Shown: positions 19,040-27,695, numbered from the stretch's first letter. The stretch is 51,561 nt of DNA from Xanthobacteraceae bacterium (GCA_031291445.1 JARLJA010000156.1:1-51561); one strand, 5' to 3'. Made by a program: numbers and translations. The notes: generated by a model from the letters alone, not told the origin.

Positions 19040-19378
19040 ATGTTCGAACTTCAACATCCGGCTCTTGGTTTGAGAATTGGAGCGCTTGGGCTTGCTGCGG
19101 CGATTATGTCTTCACCGGCGCTCGCATCCCCCCATGCTGGAGGTGGATTCCATCGCTGCAGGTCCCCGGAGATTCGTCGGGGTGAGGCTGTCCTTCACCG
19201 CAACGGCGGAGCGGCCGCACCCGGGTTCTGGGGCGGAGGATACGCCAACTACAACGCGCCCCAGGTCGCTTACGCCGGAAGTGCGACGGTCGTGGGCTGC
19301 GAGCAGGCTTTTCCGTCCTACGATCCAGCATCGGGGACATATCTCGGCTGCGACGGAATTCGATATACCTGTCCGTAG
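19040..19378 (+). CDS. BA14K-type small secreted protein
   Basis: A 112-residue exported protein. The ATG at 19040 follows CTGGAG at suitable spacing. Residues 1-30 form a signal peptide (hydrophobic GALGLAAAIMSS, cleavage near ALAS). The mature part is Gly/Asn/Tyr-rich (FWGGGYANYN) and ends with the hallmark of the BA14K family: CEQAFPSYDPASGTYLGCDG followed by IRYTCP. That family includes rhizobial and Brucella surface or lectin-like proteins. The usual YDG is CDG here, a small deviation. It appears to be monocistronic. Confidence 0.72.
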   Translation: MFELQHPALGLRIGALGLAAAIMSSPALASPHAGGGFHRCRSPEIRRGEAVLHRNGGAAAPGFWGGGYANYNAPQVAYAGSATVVGCEQAFPSYDPASGTYLGCDGIRYTCP

Positions 19379-19654
19379 GAACACTCTGTGAAGCAGTGCC
19401 CGCTTGGGGTGCGCCTCGAGTAGAGAAGTCGCGCCTCTGTGTCTTCCCGGGTTCCTGCCGCGACAGACGGAAGGCTGGGGATTCGGTCTCTGCGAACGAC
19501 CGGACCACGTATCGCAGGCGCGCAGGGCCACTTGTTTCAACTAGATTGTGGATGGAAAAACAAACAGGTGACTTCGACGCTGCTCGCGGCCGACGTCACG
19601 ATTGAGTCGGATTTCCGTAAGCCCAGTGTCACCGCCCGCCGCTATACGGCGGCC

Positions 19655-19888
19655 ATGACATGGAGCGGAGCGATTCGCGTGGACCATCCACAGGACGACC
19701 TCACCCTCGACGAACTGGCGGGCCTCAGGCTGATCCTGGTCCAGGGCCGGTCGCCCGGCGCTTGGCTCGCGAAGCACCTGATCGCCCGCGGACTGGTCGC
19801 GGAGCGCCAGGACAGCCTCGCCCTGACCGGGGAGGGCCGGCGCGCGCTGGTACGCGGTTCAACGGCGTCATGGACCCTGGTGGCCTGA
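19655..19888 (+). CDS. Small hypothetical protein
   Basis: A possible 77-residue protein from an ATG at 19655, with longer in-frame starts as far up as 19439. It reads MTWSGAIRVDHPQDDLTLDE and later HLIARGLVAERQDSLALTGE, ending shortly after GRRALVRG. The second half resembles the wing region of small winged-helix regulators (ARGLVxxxxxxLxLTxxGRR), but the whole is too short to assign. Codon use is normal for the region. A ribosome site is weak. Confidence 0.5.
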   Translation: MTWSGAIRVDHPQDDLTLDELAGLRLILVQGRSPGAWLAKHLIARGLVAERQDSLALTGEGRRALVRGSTASWTLVA

Positions 19889-19960
19889 ACCTGTGTCGGC
19901 ACCTGCAGGTTCGCACCGACCAGTTTCCGATGAATGATCGGTGCGAGTGCATGGGGCCGC

Positions 19961-20395
19961 TCACGCCGGCGAAGCCAGCGGCTTGTCCTTTTCCACGATA
20001 TAGTTGATGGCAAGCCGGGTCTTTCCGTTGCCGTTCTTGCCGCCATGGGGCGTCACCGGAGGCACCTGGAAGCCGTCGCCGGTCTTGAAGGTGCGCATCG
20101 GCTGGCCTTGGACCTCGAGGCTGATTTCGCCTTCGATCACATAGCTCGATTCAATGCCGGGGTGCGTGTGGCGTGCGACCGCAAGGCCCGGATCGATTTC
20201 GACTTCGGCATTGATGGTGACGTAGCCGGGCGCCGGACCGTCGATCTGCGACAGGATCTTGCGCTTGAGCCCAGGCGTCGCGGCGGGCGGGGGATTTGCG
20301 TCGGCGGACGCATCGGTTGCCATAAATCCGGTCAGCGCGCACAGCGCGCAGGTTGCAAACTCCGCAAAACCACGTCGGGTCAGTCTGGTACCCAT
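19961..20395 (-). CDS. Exported cupin-domain protein
   Basis: 144 residues from an ATG at 20395 preceded by GGGAGG, an excellent ribosome site. The N-terminus LTRRGFAEFATCALCALTG carries a twin-arginine-like motif before a hydrophobic stretch, so export is likely. The rest is a single cupin barrel: RHTHPGIESSYVIEGEISLE holds the metal-binding His and Glu residues of motif 1, and GDGFQVPPVTPHGG is motif 2. Substrate unknown; such proteins range from small isomerases to sensors. It is divergent from the P450 gene with 208 bp between. Confidence 0.85.
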   Translation of the reverse strand: MGTRLTRRGFAEFATCALCALTGFMATDASADANPPPAATPGLKRKILSQIDGPAPGYVTINAEVEIDPGLAVARHTHPGIESSYVIEGEISLEVQGQPMRTFKTGDGFQVPPVTPHGGKNGNGKTRLAINYIVEKDKPLASPA

Positions 20396-20603
20396 GATGT
20401 CCTCCCGATCGGGCCCCGATCCTGAACGCCGGGGCTCCCCACCGCGAAATATGAGCCCGGGGCGCGTCACTCCGCAAGGCGAAAGCCCGTGATCCCGCGC
20501 TGCGGCGTCGCACGCGGTCGGCCTTGTCATGGCGGTCAAGTCGGGACATCCTTTGCGCTCACGGCACCCCCGGCAGAGGCGGGCCGATCGGAGGATCCAC
20601 GCC

Positions 20604-21986
20604 ATGGCGACCCAGAGCCTGACCTCATCCGTCGTCGTCCCGTCCGACAGTCCGCGGGTGGACCGGGCGGCACTCAGCCATATTCCCGGCGACGAGGGCT
20701 GGCCCCTGATCGGCCGCACGTTCAACGCCCTGGCGAACCCGCTGGGCGAGGCTCAGGCCATGACCAGGCGGTTCGGGCCGGTCTACCGCACCCGGCTGCT
20801 CGGCGAGACCAGCGTTTCGCTGATGGGGCCCGAGGCCAACGAATTCGTCTACATGGACCAGACCAAGCTGTTCTCGTCCACCCACGGCTGGGGCTCCATT
20901 CTCGGGCTCCTGTTTCCGCGCGGGCTGATGCTGCTGGACTTCGATGAGCACCGGCTGCACCGCCGCGCGTTGTCGGTGGCCTTCAAGGCCGGCCCGATGA
21001 AGTCCTATCTGGCGCAGCTCGATGCCGGGATCGGCGCGCGGGTGGCGCAGTGGCGCGCCAATCCGGGCGAGATGCTGTTCTATCCGGCGATGAAGCAGCT
21101 CACGCTCGATCTCGCGGCAACCTCGTTCCTCGGCGCCGATATCGGCCCGCAGGTCGAGGCGCTGACGGCCGCGTTCGTCGACATGGTTGCGGCGTCGGTC
21201 GCGGTCATCCGCTCGCCGCTGCCGGGTACCCAGATGGCGCGCGGCGTCGCCGGCCGCAAGCAGATCGTCGCCTATTTCGCCGAGCAGATCCCGCACCGCC
21301 GCGAGCGCGGCGGCGACGACCTGTTCTCCCAGCTCTGCCAGGCAACCCATGAGGACGGCGCGCTGCTGTCGACCCAGGACATCGTCGACCACATGAGCTT
21401 CCTGACCATGGCGGCGCACGACACCCTGACCTCGTCGCTGACGTCGTTCGTCTACCTGCTGGCGGCCAATCCCGAGTGGCAGCGCCGGCTGCGCGAGGAA
21501 GTCGCCGGCCTCGGCGTGCCGGCCGGCGAGCCCCTGCCGTTCGAGAAGCTCGACGCGATGCCGCTGACCGAGATGGCGTTCAAGGAGGCCATGCGGCTCA
21601 ATCCGCCGGTGCCGTCGATGCCGCGCCGCGCGACGCGCGACTTCACCTTCGGAGGCTTCCGCATCCCGGCCGGAACCCTGACCGGGGTCAACGTGCTCTA
21701 CACCCATCACATCCCCGAGCTGTGGCCCGAACCCGAAACGTTCGATCCGATGCGCTTCACCGATGAAGCCCAGCGCGCTCGCCATCGCTTCGCCTATGTG
21801 CCGTTCGGCGGCGGTCCGCACATGTGCCTCGGGTTGAACTTCGCCTACATGCAGGCGAAATGCTTCACCTGGCATCTGCTGCGGGAACTGACGGTGTCGG
21901 TCAAATCCGGCTACACTCCGGCCTGGCAGATGTGGCCGATCCCCAAGCCGAAAGACGGCCTGCGCGTGACGCTGGCGCCGGCCTAA
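20604..21986 (+). CDS. Cytochrome P450
   Basis: A haem monooxygenase of 460 residues. The ATG at 20604 follows GGAGG at good spacing, so an upstream in-frame start at 20529 is rejected. Haem-binding loop FAYVPFGGGPHMCLGLNFA contains the thiolate ligand C408; the I-helix oxygen-activation site is AAHDTLTS (residues 270-277); the K-helix ExxR is E328-R331. No membrane anchor and no fused reductase are present, so it needs external ferredoxin partners that are not in the window. The overall pattern (PGDEGWPLIGRTFN, PxxFDPMRF) recalls the CYP120/CYP26-like bacterial branch acting on terpenoid- or retinoid-like molecules, but the substrate is not predictable. Confidence 0.93.
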   Translation: MATQSLTSSVVVPSDSPRVDRAALSHIPGDEGWPLIGRTFNALANPLGEAQAMTRRFGPVYRTRLLGETSVSLMGPEANEFVYMDQTKLFSSTHGWGSILGLLFPRGLMLLDFDEHRLHRRALSVAFKAGPMKSYLAQLDAGIGARVAQWRANPGEMLFYPAMKQLTLDLAATSFLGADIGPQVEALTAAFVDMVAASVAVIRSPLPGTQMARGVAGRKQIVAYFAEQIPHRRERGGDDLFSQLCQATHEDGALLSTQDIVDHMSFLTMAAHDTLTSSLTSFVYLLAANPEWQRRLREEVAGLGVPAGEPLPFEKLDAMPLTEMAFKEAMRLNPPVPSMPRRATRDFTFGGFRIPAGTLTGVNVLYTHHIPELWPEPETFDPMRFTDEAQRARHRFAYVPFGGGPHMCLGLNFAYMQAKCFTWHLLRELTVSVKSGYTPAWQMWPIPKPKDGLRVTLAPA

Positions 21987-21989
21987 GGT

Positions 21990-23483
21990 TCACCGTGCGC
22001 GCGACCTGGTCATCCCCGCCGCGGCTTCGAGCGCGCGCGCCGCGGCCTCGCGGCGATAGGCGAAGCGAGCGTCGGCCGGCGGCGGCACCAGAATCATGGT
22101 CGCATTGGCTTCGAACAGCAGGAGGTCGCCGGCGCGGCTGATGCCGAAGTCGACGCCGCCGTAGTCGAGCCCGAGGACATCGCGGATCCGTTCGAGCGCG
22201 GCTGTCGCGCGGTCACCGAGCGTGCCCTGCATGTCGGCGAGGAACGCCGCCTCTTCGGCCCGGTGTTCGGCCCGCTCCGCCATGTCGGACGTGAAGTAGT
22301 GCACCTTCCAGTCGCGCGCGATCGCCAGATGCACGGGGTAGAGCGCGCCATCGATGCACATCACGCGATACTTGCGGAACTGGCCGTCGGCGCCACGGGC
22401 GTCGAGGAACTCGATGGCCAGCAGTTCGTCGCCGGGAAGCGCCGCCACCGCCGCGGGCAGGTCCCCTGCCGTCGCGACATGGACGAAATTCTGCCCGGTG
22501 TGGTAGCCCGGCGAGCGCAGCAGCAGCGGAAACGTCAGGCCGACGCGGCCGAGCGTGGCGGCCGCCATGGGGCCCTCGAGGTCGCCGCGGGCGGCCAGCG
22601 TCATGCGGGGCGCCACGACGCCCGTCAGTGCGCCGAGCCGCCGCGCGGTCTCGAGGCGGCTCGTCCGTTCCACCGCGGCGGGGGGATTGACCACCGGCGC
22701 GGCGGTGCGTGCAATCAGGGCTTTCGCCGCGGCGAGCGCCGGACCGCAGCGGTCAGCGTCGCCGATGGCATTGAAGATGAGCCGGTGCGGAGGAAGCGCC
22801 ACGGACGGATCGACATGGTCGGCGACCACGACCGTGACGAGGAACTCGTGGTCATCGAGAAAGGGCGCGGTGGGGATGTTGCCGCCGCCCGAGGAAATCA
22901 ACTGCAGGACCGGCAGCGGTGGCCGCGCGCCGCGATAGGGCAGGGTGACCACGGCACGGTCGCGGAACCCGCGCGCCAAATGGGCTTGCGCCGCAGCCAT
23001 ATCGCCAAGGTCGGAGAGCACGGCGCCGAGCCCCTGGTGCGCGGCCGCCTGGTCAGGATCGATTTTCAGGGCGGCTTCGAACCGGGTGCGCGCCTCCTGG
23101 TGGCGGCCGGCGCGCCACGCCAGATTGCCGAGGTTGACGTGGGCAATCGGATTGTTTGGGTGGTGGGCGATCGCTTCGGCATAGACCCGGCAGGCTGCAT
23201 CCACCGCGCCCATGCGCGTCAGCAGGGCGCCGAACTCGTTCAGGCCGGCGAAGTGGGTCGGGGCGCGCCGCAGGATCGCGACGAACGCCTCCTGCGCCGC
23301 GTCGCGACGATCGAGCGCGGCGAGCAGTGCCGCGCGCTCGACGGCGAGATCGTCGGTCGCGGCGTTCGGAGGCTGCGCGAGCAGTGCGTCGAGTTCGCGC
23401 AGACGTTCTTCCTGGCTCAGCCGCGGCGCCCATGGCTGCGCTGACGGCGCGTCGGCGGTGCACGCATCACTCGTTCTGGCCAC
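21990..23483 (-). CDS. TPR-repeat protein fused to an ATP-grasp domain
   Basis: 497 residues from a GTG at 23483, chosen because GGGAGGG precedes it by six bases; an open frame continues upstream to 23663 but lacks a ribosome site and family-like sequence. Residues about 40-175 are tetratricopeptide repeats (PNNPIAHVNLGNLAWRAGRH, then a second unit with ALKIDPDQAAAHQGLGAVL). Residues about 190-480 resemble a RimK/glutathione-synthetase-type ATP-grasp fold: LTFPLLLRSPGYHTGQNF as the lysine/glycine loop region, DYGGVDFGIS, and LLLFEANATM with the Glu/Asn metal ligands. An ATP-dependent ligase is likely, with TPRs for docking a partner. It converges on P450 with 3 bp between stops. Confidence 0.82.
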   Translation of the reverse strand: MARTSDACTADAPSAQPWAPRLSQEERLRELDALLAQPPNAATDDLAVERAALLAALDRRDAAQEAFVAILRRAPTHFAGLNEFGALLTRMGAVDAACRVYAEAIAHHPNNPIAHVNLGNLAWRAGRHQEARTRFEAALKIDPDQAAAHQGLGAVLSDLGDMAAAQAHLARGFRDRAVVTLPYRGARPPLPVLQLISSGGGNIPTAPFLDDHEFLVTVVVADHVDPSVALPPHRLIFNAIGDADRCGPALAAAKALIARTAAPVVNPPAAVERTSRLETARRLGALTGVVAPRMTLAARGDLEGPMAAATLGRVGLTFPLLLRSPGYHTGQNFVHVATAGDLPAAVAALPGDELLAIEFLDARGADGQFRKYRVMCIDGALYPVHLAIARDWKVHYFTSDMAERAEHRAEEAAFLADMQGTLGDRATAALERIRDVLGLDYGGVDFGISRAGDLLLFEANATMILVPPPADARFAYRREAAARALEAAAGMTRSRAR

Positions 23484-23710
23484 GACGGCCCTCCCTGCTT
23501 CGGCCGCAGCCGCGCCCGAACTGTTGACGCTTCTACAGATGCCAGAGTCGGGCTCCCTGATCGAGGGTGCTCTGGCCGTAGTACGCAACCGGGTATTGGA
23601 GGCGGCGGGGACGAACAACCGCCGGTCGGCATCGCTTTGCCGCATTGTAAGGTTATAAGGCACCGTCCCGAAGCGGCACGCACCGCGGGATTTGGCGTTG
23701 GCTCACCCTC

Positions 23711-24619
23711 GTGCAGGCTGATTGGATGCGCATCAAGCGACAGGACGACGTCACTCCGGCGGTGCTCGCGGTCATGGAGCGCACCACGGATCCCCGGCTG
23801 CGCGAGATCATGGTCGCGCTGGTCAGCCACTTGCACGCATTCGTCCGCGACGTGCGGTTGACGGAGGACGAGTTCCGGGAGGCGACTGCGATCCTCAACG
23901 AGATGGGACGGCAGTCGAACAACGGCCACAACGAGACCGTGCTGATGGCCGGATCGCTCGGCGTGTCGTCACTGGTGTGCCTGCTCAACAACGGCGATCG
24001 CGGGACCACCGAGACCTCGCAGAACCTGCTTGGCCCGTTCTGGCGCATCAACGCGCCCCGCGTCGACAACGGCGGGTCGATCGTGCGCTCGCAGACGCCG
24101 GGGCCGGCACTGTTCATGTCGGGGCGCGTGCTGGACGCCGCCGGCCGGCCGGTCGTGGGGGCGGAGATCGATATCTGGCATTCGTCGCCGGTCGGCCTCT
24201 ACGAAAACCAGGATCCGGATCAGGCGGACTTCAACTTGCGCGGGAAGTTTGTTTCTGACGCCGACGGCAAGTTCTGGTTTCGTTCGGTGAAGCCGGCGGG
24301 CTATCCGATCCCGACGGACGGGGTCGTGGGACGGCTGCTCACCGCGCAACGGCGTCATCCCTATCGGCCCGCTCATGTTCATGCCCTGATCTTCAAGCCA
24401 GGCTTCAAGACGATGATCTCGCAGATCTACGCCGACGACGATGCGAACCTCGATACGGATGTGCAATTCGGCGTGACGGAAGCGCTCACTGCTCAATTCG
24501 TGCGCCACGACTCGCGGCATCCCGACACGGCCGACGTCACTCCGCCCTGGTTTGCACTCGATCACACCTTCGTGCTGGAAGCGGGAGAGGCCAGACTGCC
24601 TCGCCCTCCGATCCTGTGA
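23711..24619 (+). CDS. Intradiol ring-cleavage dioxygenase (hydroxyquinol/catechol 1,2-dioxygenase-like)
   Basis: Opens a dihydroxylated aromatic ring between the hydroxyls with non-haem Fe(III). It has 302 residues from GTG 23711; the ATG at 23726 would remove five. The four iron ligands are visible as Y164 (VGLYENQ), Y198 (AGYPIPTDG), H222 and H224 (RPAHVHALIF). The N-terminal helical dimerisation domain (NNGHNETVLMAGSLGVSSLV) and the TETSQNLLGPFW linker are typical of the catechol/hydroxyquinol group rather than of protocatechuate 3,4-dioxygenase. No muconate or maleylacetate genes adjoin it, so the pathway is unresolved. It is divergent from the TPR/ATP-grasp gene. Confidence 0.9.
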   Translation: MQADWMRIKRQDDVTPAVLAVMERTTDPRLREIMVALVSHLHAFVRDVRLTEDEFREATAILNEMGRQSNNGHNETVLMAGSLGVSSLVCLLNNGDRGTTETSQNLLGPFWRINAPRVDNGGSIVRSQTPGPALFMSGRVLDAAGRPVVGAEIDIWHSSPVGLYENQDPDQADFNLRGKFVSDADGKFWFRSVKPAGYPIPTDGVVGRLLTAQRRHPYRPAHVHALIFKPGFKTMISQIYADDDANLDTDVQFGVTEALTAQFVRHDSRHPDTADVTPPWFALDHTFVLEAGEARLPRPPIL

Positions 24620-24719
24620 GGCGGTGTTGCAGGGAGTTTGCAACCATGGAGCAGCGTTGCGGAAAATGAGCGGAGACAAGTTGTGTCCGGAGGATGCTAC
24701 CTTTGGTTGAAGGTGCGGC

Positions 24720-24735
24720 GTTCCGCCTGTGGAAC
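24720..24735. promoter_or_regulatory. Small inverted repeat upstream of the XRE regulator
   Basis: GTTCC-GCCTGT-GGAAC lies in an AT-richer part of the 295-bp gap before the regulator, next to CACTAATAATTTTGC, which could be a promoter. A possible operator for the downstream helix-turn-helix protein; no other gene is seen in 24620-24914. Confidence 0.3.
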
Positions 24736-24914
24736 ACTAATAATTTTGCGAGAACACGTCGATGATCTGGACAAATGCGGTATGTTCGAAATGATGGTTG
24801 CCATACTAACGCGTATGTGCAACGCGCGGTCATTGAACTCCTCGAACGATCGTCATCGTCATCGTTATCTCGAGGGATGTGAATGAACTCAAAATGAGGT
24901 TGGCTTAGAAGGAA

Positions 24915-25310
24915 ATGCAAAAAGTTATGGCGCGCAGAAGCGGAGCATACGACGTCGAGATCGGTAAGCGGATACGTGCGCAGCGGTTGTCCCGCGGCAT
25001 GTCGCAGGAAGATCTGGCGGATCGCCTCGGGGTTACATTCCAGCAGTTGCAGAAGTACGAGAAAGGCGCGAACCGCGTCAGCGCTGCGCGGTTGCGCGAG
25101 ATCGCCATCGCGCTCAAGTTGCCGATCGCGGTCCTCTATGGCGCCGACCGTTATGCATCGAAGTCGGGGCTGGGAACTGCCGGCGTTCAGGAACTGATCA
25201 CCAGTTCGCGCGCGATCAGCTTGTTGAAGCACTTCTCCAAGATCAAGGATGCCGCCGCCCAGAACCTGGTGGTGGATCTCTGCGAGAGGCTGGCCGACAA
25301 GGCCGACTAA
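24915..25310 (+). CDS. XRE-family helix-turn-helix regulator
   Basis: A 131-residue DNA-binding protein. AAGGA precedes the ATG at 24915; the ATG at 24927 is the alternative. Residues about 16-70 form the lambda-repressor-like domain: IGKRIRAQRLSRGMSQEDLA, then LGVTFQQLQKYEKGANRVSA, which contains the recognition helix. The C-terminal part (ELITSSRAISLLKHFSKIKD) is short and helical, as in many alphaproteobacterial single-domain regulators. Targets are unknown; the gene is alone, with hairpins following it. Confidence 0.88.
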   Translation: MQKVMARRSGAYDVEIGKRIRAQRLSRGMSQEDLADRLGVTFQQLQKYEKGANRVSAARLREIAIALKLPIAVLYGADRYASKSGLGTAGVQELITSSRAISLLKHFSKIKDAAAQNLVVDLCERLADKAD

Positions 25311-25384
25311 ATCGTCAGCAACGCCCCGCGTCGAGGAACCGGAGCATCGGCTGCGACGGGCGGGCATTGTTCAAGCGAAGCGCA

Positions 25385-25410
25385 GCGGCCGCGAAATGTT
25401 CTGCGGCCGC
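25385..25410. terminator. Hairpin after the XRE regulator gene
   Basis: Two copies of GCGGCCGC (25385-25392 and 25403-25410) can pair into an 8-bp GC stem with a 10-base loop. No T-tract follows. It lies between convergent genes, so a termination or 3'-end role is likely. Confidence 0.4.
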
Positions 25411-25431
25411 CGCGTGGTGCGGTCTCGAACG

Positions 25432-25474
25432 GCCGGTCACTGGTCAGATCGAGTCAGATCGAGACGTGACCGGC
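25432..25474. repeat. Palindrome with a tandem repeat in its loop
   Basis: GCCGGTCAC (25432-25440) and GTGACCGGC (25466-25474) form a perfect 9-bp stem. The loop consists mostly of two tandem copies of GTCAGATCGA (25443-25452 and 25453-25462). The stop codon of the minus-strand gene (25454-25456) lies inside this loop. Confidence 0.55.
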
Positions 25475-25765
25475 GGACCGCGGTGAATTTCGCCGCTTCT
25501 TGGAGCGACCGCGACGGGCGCGCCGCGGGCTGGCGTCGCCCAGCAGGATGGAGCGGCGCTCGCGCTGAGATCCGTGTTGTTGCTCCAGGGCTTCACAGAA
25601 GGTGTCGAGTTCGCGTTCCTGGATGCCATGATACTGCAGGAGCAGTTCAAGCCGGGCCATTTCGAGAAGCCGCGCCACGAAGGGATCGGACCGGCCGCGG
25701 GCCATGCCGATCGTGTCCTCGAGGCTGTCGATCATTTCTTTCACCGTTGCGGCGTCGTCCGTCAT
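25454..25765 (-). CDS. Small hypothetical protein with basic C-terminus
   Basis: 103 residues from an ATG at 25765 preceded by GGGGA; longer in-frame starts exist up to 25831 but would overlap the upstream gene. The N-terminal part is an acidic to amphipathic helix bundle candidate (DDAATVKEMIDSLEDTIGMA, then LLEMARLELLLQYHGIQERE). The end is strongly basic (PRRARRGRSKKRRNSPRS), which suggests nucleic-acid contact. I do not recognise a family. It lies 26 bp downstream of the isochorismatase-like gene and may be its operon partner. Confidence 0.6.
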   Translation of the reverse strand: MTDDAATVKEMIDSLEDTIGMARGRSDPFVARLLEMARLELLLQYHGIQERELDTFCEALEQQHGSQRERRSILLGDASPRRARRGRSKKRRNSPRSAGHVSI

Positions 25766-25791
25766 CTCAGTCCCCATCCCCATAGCCATCG

Positions 25792-26379
25792 TCACTTGTA
25801 GGCCCGAATTGCCGTGGTCGATCTGACCCACCGCCCGGTGTCGGCGACGTCGCCGTACAATCGGATCACCTGGGTCAGAAGCGCGTGGACCTGGCCGGCT
25901 TCGGTGCCGCCGACGGCGCGGCTTGCAGAAGCGTCGCTCAGGAACGTGAAGTCGTAGCCGCGGTGAAACGCGTCGATCGCAGTCGACAGGCAGGCCGATT
26001 CACCCGAGAAGCCGGCCAGAACGATCGGCCCTCCCGATGTCGCCATCACGTCGGCAAACAGCGGGCTTGCGAAACACGACGGCTTGTCGCGCTCGAACAC
26101 CATCTCCGAGCCACGCGGCTCGAAGCGCTCGATCCACCGGGCGAGTGCGGCGGCCGGGCCCGGCGCGCTGGTCCGCCTCGACCGCCGTACGAACGCTATG
26201 GGGAATCCCATGCGCCGTGCGTGCGTCAGCGCTTCGCCGCAGTTGTCGAGGGCGCGCGCACTGTGATCGAGGTCGAGCCGGCGCGCTCCCGAGAGGCAGT
26301 CCTGCTGCAGATCGAGCAGCACCAGCGTGGGCACGGGCCCAGACGCGAGAAAGGTCCGGAAGTCGACTACCGAACTCAT
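25792..26379 (-). CDS. Isochorismatase-like cysteine hydrolase
   Basis: 195 residues with the Asp-Lys-Cys triad of the family: D23 in LVLLDLQQD, K99 in FERDKPSCF, C130 in GFSGESACLSTA. Members hydrolyse amides such as nicotinamide, carbamoylsarcosine or biuret, or vinyl ethers; the substrate here is not defined. The start codon overlaps the stop of the GNAT gene upstream (ATGA), so the two are translationally coupled and probably act in one pathway. No signal peptide, so cytoplasmic. Confidence 0.87.
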   Translation of the reverse strand: MSSVVDFRTFLASGPVPTLVLLDLQQDCLSGARRLDLDHSARALDNCGEALTHARRMGFPIAFVRRSRRTSAPGPAAALARWIERFEPRGSEMVFERDKPSCFASPLFADVMATSGGPIVLAGFSGESACLSTAIDAFHRGYDFTFLSDASASRAVGGTEAGQVHALLTQVIRLYGDVADTGRWVRSTTAIRAYK

Positions 26380-27629
26380 ACCTGCGCCACGTCCACGCTC
26401 GGGCGGGTGACGCCGCGCTTCGTCGATCGCTCGAGCAGTCCCGGCTCATGCCATTTTCCCTCGGCCCGCAGAATGCGGTAGGGATCGTCGCCGATCCTGA
26501 TGGCGTCGGGATGGGGATCGGTGTCCAAGACCATTTCGACGTAGTCGAAATCCGAGAACACCAGCTCGCGCCCTCCCGGCAGCGGCTGGAAGCCGAAGCG
26601 TCCCCAGAAATTGGCCAGCCGCTTCTGGGCGTGCCCGTAGAGCCGCCGGTAGCCTTTCATCCGGCACAGGTCGATGCTCCCCCGCACCAGCTTGAAAGCC
26701 AGCCGGGTCGAGCGGAATTCATGTCGGACCGCGAGTCGCTCGATCTTTGCGAAGTCGGCGAAGTGCCTGATTCTGAGGCAGCCGGCCGGTTCCCCGCCGA
26801 CATAGCCGATCAGATGGGTAGCCGCGAAGTCGTTGCCGTCGAACTCCTCCAGGTAGGGACAGTTCTGTTCGGCCATGTAGACAGCGCTGCGGATCGATAT
26901 GACCCGCATGATATCCTCGATCGACCGGGCCACCGCGACGGACAGCGCCCGGGGTTGCGGTGATGGCGTGACGCTGTCGTAGCTCGGCCGTTCGCTGTCG
27001 GCGAGCGGCGTGCGGCGGAAGACATGGAGGTGAGAGGCGGTCACGCCGGCGATCTTCGGCCCGCGGCGGAAGCCCATGCTTTCGACGAAGCGGATCGCGG
27101 GGAGGTTGATCGAGCGTGTGAAAATGTCCGCGTCGCGGTAGAGCGGTGTCCAGATCTTCTGGAACGCCAGCGGCACGCCCGCGGCCAACGCCCCCTTGGC
27201 GTGGCAAGCCCACACGTAAATACCTTCAGGGCGTTCGTGCTGCGACGTCAGCAGCGCAGGGTCCGGGTCGGCCGCGTTGAAGCTGCCACGGATGAGCTGC
27301 CGCACCCCCTCGTTGTTCAGCATCAGGAAGGCCAGCAGGCCTTCCCCCTTCGGACGGGAGGCGTCGTAATGGTCGCGCCGGGAGATTGCCCAGAGGCAAT
27401 CCGGATTGTGCGCAACCATACGCTTTACGACGTCGGCACCAGTCAGTCCCGGAATGTCGGCAGCGGCGCGCGCGACCAGGGCGTCGATATCCTCGCCTGA
27501 AGGGTTGAAGACCACCAGCCGCCGGGCCAGCCGGAGCGTCTCAAGGTCATCGAGGGGATACTCCACCGGCCGAGGCGGCATAGCAACGAGACGTGCGGCT
27601 TCGGTCACTCGCAGATCGTGGGCTGTCAT
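26376..27629 (-). CDS. Two-domain GNAT acyltransferase
   Basis: 417 residues from an ATG at 27629, which has GGGAG at 9-base spacing; an ATG at 27638 sits too close to that site. The N-terminal half (about 30-210) contains a degenerate GNAT fold (GLLAFLMLNNEG; FTRSINLPAIRFVESMGFRR). The C-terminal half (about 230-390) is a fuller one: RSAVYMAEQNCPYLEEFDGN, EPAGCLRIRHFADFAKIERL, then AVRHEFRSTRLAFKLV as the acetyl-CoA/acyl-thioester loop, and HAQKRLANFWGRFGF. The second domain has features shared with autoinducer-synthase-like N-acyltransferases. Coupled to the isochorismatase-like gene and divergent from a LysR gene that may control both. Confidence 0.82.
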   Translation of the reverse strand: MTAHDLRVTEAARLVAMPPRPVEYPLDDLETLRLARRLVVFNPSGEDIDALVARAAADIPGLTGADVVKRMVAHNPDCLWAISRRDHYDASRPKGEGLLAFLMLNNEGVRQLIRGSFNAADPDPALLTSQHERPEGIYVWACHAKGALAAGVPLAFQKIWTPLYRDADIFTRSINLPAIRFVESMGFRRGPKIAGVTASHLHVFRRTPLADSERPSYDSVTPSPQPRALSVAVARSIEDIMRVISIRSAVYMAEQNCPYLEEFDGNDFAATHLIGYVGGEPAGCLRIRHFADFAKIERLAVRHEFRSTRLAFKLVRGSIDLCRMKGYRRLYGHAQKRLANFWGRFGFQPLPGGRELVFSDFDYVEMVLDTDPHPDAIRIGDDPYRILRAEGKWHEPGLLERSTKRGVTRPSVDVAQV

Positions 27630-27695
27630 GACCACCATCTCCCAGTTGTGGTTTGGCTTTCAATTTGCAAAGATATTTGGAAGGCAGAGGGGTGT
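27630..27695. promoter_or_regulatory. Short AT-rich divergent promoter region, GNAT/LysR
   Basis: Only 66 bp separate the two divergent start codons, and the stretch is AT-rich compared with its flanks (TTTCAATTTGCAAAGATATT). Such spacing is typical of a LysR gene and its autoregulated divergent target. No strong dyad is visible. Confidence 0.45.

Noticed and set aside
23484-23663. N-terminal extension of the TPR/ATP-grasp protein by 60 codons
   Set aside because: The GTG at 23483 has an excellent GGGAGGG site while the upstream start has none, and the extra residues are unlike the rest of the protein.
24830-24880. CATCGT tandem repeats near the XRE regulator as a CRISPR-like or iteron array
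   Set aside because: Only three degenerate 6-base units; too short and without spacers.
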